A stretch of 64,000 nt of DNA from Hemicentrotus pulcherrimus (lineage: Eukaryota; Echinodermata; Echinoidea; Camarodonta; Strongylocentrotidae). Within the stretch, counting starts at the first letter, position 1. Every line of letters begins with the position of its first letter. Shown piece by piece: positions 63,601 to 64,000 of the stretch. The translations under genes were made by a program, and so were the position numbers. The notes beneath the pieces are model-generated. The model had not been told where the DNA came from. It did no database searches and was given only the letters and a program-made list of their open reading frames with translations. The DNA is taken from contig BEXV01000854.1 of assembly GCA_003118195.1 (NCBI GenBank), positions 110,450 to 174,449 on the forward strand, read 5' to 3'.

Positions 63601-64000
63601 ATCCCTCTCAACACATTGCATCAATTTATTGCCTTTACTTGGCCGTGACAATCTTTCATATCGGAAAACGTCCTAGTATTCCCTACCGGAATAGCTATGC
63701 GTAAACAGTATTGAACAGAAAATCGAAAGCTCATTGCCGATAATAGCGATGTTAGGAAAAGAACTAGGGTAAAAGGACATATTATTCTATAATTGTGTTA
63801 TTATTTGTATAATAGTTTTGCAGCATGACATTCTTTATGTTTAGAAAATAGAATTTAAAATGTTCAACATTTTAGAGGAATGAAAACTAACGACTTCCAT
63901 TGCTAAACAGTATTTACTGGTATACGGCTAGAAAGGACCTCGCTCTCCTTTATGAAACCAAAGGGGGTTTGTTTTTCTAAGCAGAAAGAATGGGGGGGGG

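Larger units (their letters stand above)
3435..64000 (+). other. pax6: pax6 gene, 5' part (continues beyond window)
   Basis: Four exons join without frame disruption: 3435-3549, 18783-19129, 32028-32220 and 56567-56689. The joined product runs 259 residues: a leader (1-38), a paired domain (about 39-166), a linker (about 167-241) and homeodomain positions 1-18 (242-259). Family assignment rests on paired-domain residues Ile42, Gln44 and Asn47, the set typical of Pax6/Eyeless rather than Pax2/5/8, and on a homeodomain start LQRNRTSFT. Pax6 is a nuclear DNA-binding regulator at the top of eye and neural programmes across bilaterians. Homeodomain helices 2 and 3 and the Pro/Ser/Thr-rich activation region are missing because the gene runs off the window, not because it is broken. 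Confidence 0.95.
56690..64000 (+). other. pax6: pax6 intron 4, first 7.3 kb
   Basis: The intron starts GTGAGA, and no acceptor followed by homeodomain helix 2/3 sequence is seen before the window ends. It contains a SINE tail (56791-56930), a GAGATTT heptamer repeat, the second copy of the 0.5-kb transposon, a TC tract (58849-58910), pyrimidine tracts near 62.6 kb, and CpG-rich blocks at about 62385-62535 and 63465-63600. The rest is AT-rich without recognisable content. The last eight bases are a G run, where the window stops. Confidence 0.85.

Overview
The window is a stretch of an animal nuclear genome from a marine deuterostome, most likely an echinoderm such as a sea urchin. It is AT-rich, has spliceosomal introns of 12 to 24 kb, and carries microsatellites, short foldback transposons and tRNA-derived SINEs. 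One identifiable gene occupies almost all of it: the plus-strand 5' part of pax6, the paired-box/homeobox transcription factor of eye and neural development. No prokaryotic operon, CRISPR array or rRNA is visible.

Four coding exons can be placed to the base. Exon 1 (3435-3549) gives a 38-residue leader. Exon 2 (18783-19129) gives most of the paired domain. Exon 3 (32028-32220) gives the end of the paired domain and the linker. Exon 4 (56567-56689) gives the acidic linker and the first 18 residues of the homeodomain. All junctions are GT/AG, and the phases (1, 0, 1, 1) join into one open frame of 259 residues plus one base. The rest of the homeodomain and the C-terminal transactivation region must lie beyond base 64000. 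The same phases occur in vertebrate PAX6. Exon 2, at 347 bases, equals vertebrate exons 5 (131) plus 6 (216) as I recall them, so the intron that hosts the vertebrate 5a cassette is absent here.

Layout: 1-2940 is flank with a palindrome and a tRNA-like repeat. 2945-3434 is a GC-richer putative promoter and leader. Intron 1 (15.2 kb) holds a strong hairpin and several small CpG-rich islands. Intron 2 (12.9 kb) holds two SINE copies and two CpG-rich patches. Intron 3 (24.3 kb) is the richest in repeats: two minisatellites, a foldback element, one copy of a 0.5-kb inverted-repeat transposon, an assembly gap, a CpG-rich island with a short ORF, and a decayed coding-like block on the minus strand. 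The visible part of intron 4 holds a SINE tail, the second copy of the 0.5-kb transposon in opposite orientation, a heptamer repeat and two CpG-rich islands, one with a DR5-like and a Pax6-like site.

Most longer open frames outside the four exons are products of low-complexity DNA (pyrimidine tracts, minisatellites). No second protein-coding gene could be supported with confidence.
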